This document shows positions 61,996 through 64,000 of a DNA stretch of 64,000 nt, piece by piece. The stretch lies in the NCBI GenBank assembly GCA_035765535.1, contig DASTXE010000001.1:1-64000 (forward strand), written 5' to 3'. This stretch comes from Rickettsiales bacterium (lineage in GTDB: Bacteria > Pseudomonadota > Alphaproteobacteria > Rickettsiales > JABCZZ01). The translations under genes and the position numbers were made by a program. Numbering within the stretch: position 1 is the stretch's first letter; each line of letters starts with the position of its first letter. Under the pieces are notes generated by a model. That model ran no database searches, was not told the DNA's origin, and worked only from the letters and a program-made list of their open reading frames with translations.

Positions 61996-62390
61996 CAGCT
62001 CTTAAACGACCAGTGCAGTTTTTCCACAAGCGGTTTGGGATCGTCATAAGGTTGGCTGCCTTTGCCCCAGACAGGTTCCGGCCATGCGCTGTCGGTAGTG
62101 AAACGCGCAATGATATGGACATGCAACTGCTTTGTCTGATTGCCCAGTGCCGCTACGTTGATTTTATGCGGATTGAAAACATTTCGGACAACGACGGAAG
62201 CAAACGAGATTTCATCCATCAGCAAATGCTGGTCCATGTCCGAAAGGTCGATTAACTCGACGGCCTTTTCCACGCGCGGCACTAGTATCAGCCACGGGAA
62301 AAGCGCGTTGTTCATCAGTATCACACGGGAAAGTTCAAGGTCCGCTACAAAGAACGTCTCATGTTCAAGCCTGTGATCCAATGCGAACAT
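61995..62390 (-). CDS. HIT-domain protein
   Basis: 131 residues. The histidine-triad motif is QLHVHIIARF near residues 87-96; NNALFPWLILVPRV and NVAALGNQTKQLHVHII are typical. HIT proteins are nucleotide phosphohydrolases or transferases with substrates such as dinucleoside polyphosphates or adenylylated compounds. The third histidine of the canonical HxHxHxx is replaced (HVHII), as in several bacterial members. Translation-coupled to the hydrolase downstream. Confidence 0.88.
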   Translation of the reverse strand: MFALDHRLEHETFFVADLELSRVILMNNALFPWLILVPRVEKAVELIDLSDMDQHLLMDEISFASVVVRNVFNPHKINVAALGNQTKQLHVHIIARFTTDSAWPEPVWGKGSQPYDDPKPLVEKLHWSFKS

Positions 62391-62425
62391 AAAGCACCTG
62401 GTTCAAATAAAATAAGGCAAGCGGC

Positions 62426-62944
62426 TTAGTCGTTATGCATGCTGACGATGCGCTTGATTTCTTTTTCCACGATCTTCTGGACGATGACGGGCAGATTTGT
62501 ATCCAGCCAATCCTTGAGCATGGGGCGGAGGGCTTCGATCACGAGATCTTCCACCGTATTACCGCTGCGCAGAGCAGGAGAGGGAATTGTGGGAATGGAA
62601 TAATCTTTCTGCGTGCTGTCTACGATCTGCTTGAAAGCAGTGGCTGCGGCATTGACGCTCGTTTCCGACATCAGCCCATCATCAATTTGCGGAGCTGCTC
62701 TCTTTGGAGCGGGGGCAGGCTTAGGCGGAGCGGAAAACACGGCTTCAACGGCCTGCAATGTATCAACCGTATTTGCAGGCTGGGCAGGCGCAGCATCGCC
62801 TTCCTTCACAACGTCCGTAAGGTCGAAGACATCTTCGGCGGGTTTCTGTTCGCCAACGGTATTATCGTCCATAATACGCTTTATGGATTGGAGGATTTCC
62901 TCCATGGATTCCGTTTGTTCAGCATTCTTCGAAGGTTCGGCCAT
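62426..62944 (-). CDS. popZ: PopZ-like cell-pole organiser (DUF2497)
   Basis: 172 residues. N-terminal SMEEILQSIKRIMDD amphipathic helix, acidic/Pro-rich disordered middle (DVFDLTDVVKE; Ala/Pro stretch), and C-terminal VEDLVIEALRPMLKDWLDTNLPVIVQKIVEKEIKRI (in parts), the oligomerisation helices. This triad defines alphaproteobacterial PopZ, a polar scaffold that captures ParB and chromosome origins. Located next to genes of general metabolism with no polar function in view. Confidence 0.93.
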   Translation of the reverse strand: MAEPSKNAEQTESMEEILQSIKRIMDDNTVGEQKPAEDVFDLTDVVKEGDAAPAQPANTVDTLQAVEAVFSAPPKPAPAPKRAAPQIDDGLMSETSVNAAATAFKQIVDSTQKDYSIPTIPSPALRSGNTVEDLVIEALRPMLKDWLDTNLPVIVQKIVEKEIKRIVSMHND

Positions 62945-63239
62945 AGTTCACCTGTGTATATCCTATCCTGACCTATTTATAATACGGCACAAAAATTAAA
63001 AACCAATAAATTTGTGTCTTCTGGCAGGCATATAGGAAGAAATAGTTGCTTTATAGTGTCCAAATAAGCGCAGGGGAGAATAATTACCCGGTGGCAGGCT
63101 CTTAAAGAAAGGAAAATAACAGATGCGTGTCTTTATAGATGAAACAGCAGTATTTCTGCATAACGACACAAAAGTTAGCTGTATTTTTACCATTTTCTTA
63201 TAGAATTGGTCATGTTTAAAATAGAGGTAACCTATTTTT

Positions 63240-64000
63240 ATGTCTATTAAAGTTCAATTCCGATGTGGCATACAAAATCCGGATACCATTAATTATATAA
63301 GTGGCATCAATCGTGGTGGAGATGAACTTCCGAGACCTGGGATTTTTTATCCTGATCCATCCAGCATCAACGGCAACGAACTCATTAGCGAAGATCCTGA
63401 AGGCGATGTTCGTCTTGTCCCTCCGAGTAATCCCAAACCCGATGATTTTATTGCCCTGACCATTAGCATTCCCGCACCAGAGGTTGTCCCGGGAATCACG
63501 CGTGCCAACCTCTCGCAAATCCTAACGAACGCAGGCATCACTCATGAAAAAAGCGCGTTCAGGTATTTCCAGGGAGGCAGCTATATGGATCTGAGGGAAG
63601 AAGCCTTGGATATTGCAAACACGGACCCGGATGCCCACCTGCCAGCAGAAAGCGTGCCTGCTTTGACCCATGCTCTTCTAGGCCCACAGGAGACAGATAC
63701 AGCAACCCTCACATTCTACGACATTCCTATTTCACAATGGGATAAGTTGCAGGAAGTCGTGGATCAGATCCGGGCAGACGAAATAAAGCAGCCCACCGGC
63801 GGATGGCGGAGGGGCTTCGATAATCAAGGCAACCGGACATTCCCGACCTTTGTCGAGCCTGTCAATCCGCCACTTGCTCCGGATTTAAGGGGAACCCCGG
63901 ATCTGAGCGACGTCCTCTCCCGTATCCAGAGTGCCGGCAGCGATGAGGAACTGCAGGAGGTCCTTTTTGATATTGCAAGGGTTTACACACGCTTCATGGG
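63240..64000 (+). CDS. Unknown protein, 3' end beyond the window
   Basis: An ATG at 63240 opens a frame with no stop to the window end (253 codons visible). GAGG lies 12 bases upstream, a weak site. The N-terminus is MSIKVQFRCGIQNPDTINYI; the product is hydrophilic with no signal peptide or TM helix. It is rich in Pro and Asp, with a possible helical region near the visible end (DLSDVLSRIQSAGSDEELQEVLFDIARVYTRF in parts). Codon use resembles neighbours. Before it, 62945-63239 is AT-rich without a recognised element. I do not recognise the family; a large multi-domain protein is likely but unproven. Confidence 0.65.
   Translation, partial: MSIKVQFRCGIQNPDTINYISGINRGGDELPRPGIFYPDPSSINGNELISEDPEGDVRLVPPSNPKPDDFIALTISIPAPEVVPGITRANLSQILTNAGITHEKSAFRYFQGGSYMDLREEALDIANTDPDAHLPAESVPALTHALLGPQETDTATLTFYDIPISQWDKLQEVVDQIRADEIKQPTGGWRRGFDNQGNRTFPTFVEPVNPPLAPDLRGTPDLSDVLSRIQSAGSDEELQEVLFDIARVYTRFM

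Overview
The window reads as chromosome of an alphaproteobacterium. PopZ, an RpoH-type heat-shock sigma factor with a matching groESL promoter, a fold-type III ornithine decarboxylase behind a long leader, and the pairs pdxJ-acpS and fabF-acpP all point there. Base composition looks balanced and even. I see no insertion sequence, integrase or CRISPR array. The cell makes histidine, arginine, proline, tryptophan, methionine (B12-independent), thiamine, pyridoxal phosphate, NAD and AMP, so it is not an extreme host-dependent reducer. Many classical operons are nevertheless split: secF lacks secD, trpBA lacks trpF, proA lacks proB, rpsP-rimM lacks trmD, and hisH, hisA and hisZ are separated.

Layout. 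1-1.4 kb: C-terminal part of a repeat-rich type I-secreted protein. 1.5-4 kb: tRNA-Leu, initiator tRNA, pth-rplY-prs. 4.2-9.6 kb: drug exporter, sensor kinase, second tRNA-Leu, a glycine-rich small protein and an unknown two-TM protein. 9.6-12.6 kb: anmK, rimM-rpsP, an outer-membrane barrel. 12.7-18.1 kb: groESL, rpsD, comM and a membrane protein. 18-23.4 kb: hisH, hisA, argB, an Rrf2/AhpD-type divergent pair, a probable small RNA and a monooxygenase-like gene. 23.4-32 kb: secF, MFS transporter, DD-carboxypeptidase, nadD-proA, tRNA-Trp, rpoH, thiE. 32-36.3 kb: metE, fabF, acpP. 36.3-39.9 kb: dciA, periplasmic M48 protease, mlaA-mlaC. 40-43.7 kb: accessory-looking stretch with an S24-like repressor that seems unable to self-cleave, paired operators, a divergent gene, trxA, a hairpin cluster and a mini glutamine-synthetase homologue. 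43.7-51.7 kb: trpAB, GST, two DUF192-type proteins, pdxJ-acpS, an origin-like intergenic region, hisZ-purA. 51.8-55.8 kb: glycosyltransferase, SDR, ornithine decarboxylase, a charged periplasmic protein. 56-58.1 kb: three-gene unknown operon of glycine-zipper-like proteins. 58.1-64 kb: parE, a peptidoglycan amidase, RNase P RNA with its own promoter, hydrolase-HIT pair, popZ, and an unknown gene running off the end.

Connections. RpoH should drive the groESL promoter seen here. AnmK and the AmpD-type amidase both belong to cell-wall recycling. MlaA and MlaC are the outer-membrane and periplasmic parts of phospholipid retrieval. AcpS activates AcpP, which feeds FabF.

Best candidates for something undescribed: the structured small RNA at 22.85-22.98 kb; the S24-like repressor with operators at 41.0 kb; the intergenic region at 49.1 kb with a CtrA-type box and a DnaA box; the glycine-zipper operon at 56-58 kb with its relative at 43.1 kb; and the ornithine decarboxylase leader with an 8-codon upstream ORF.
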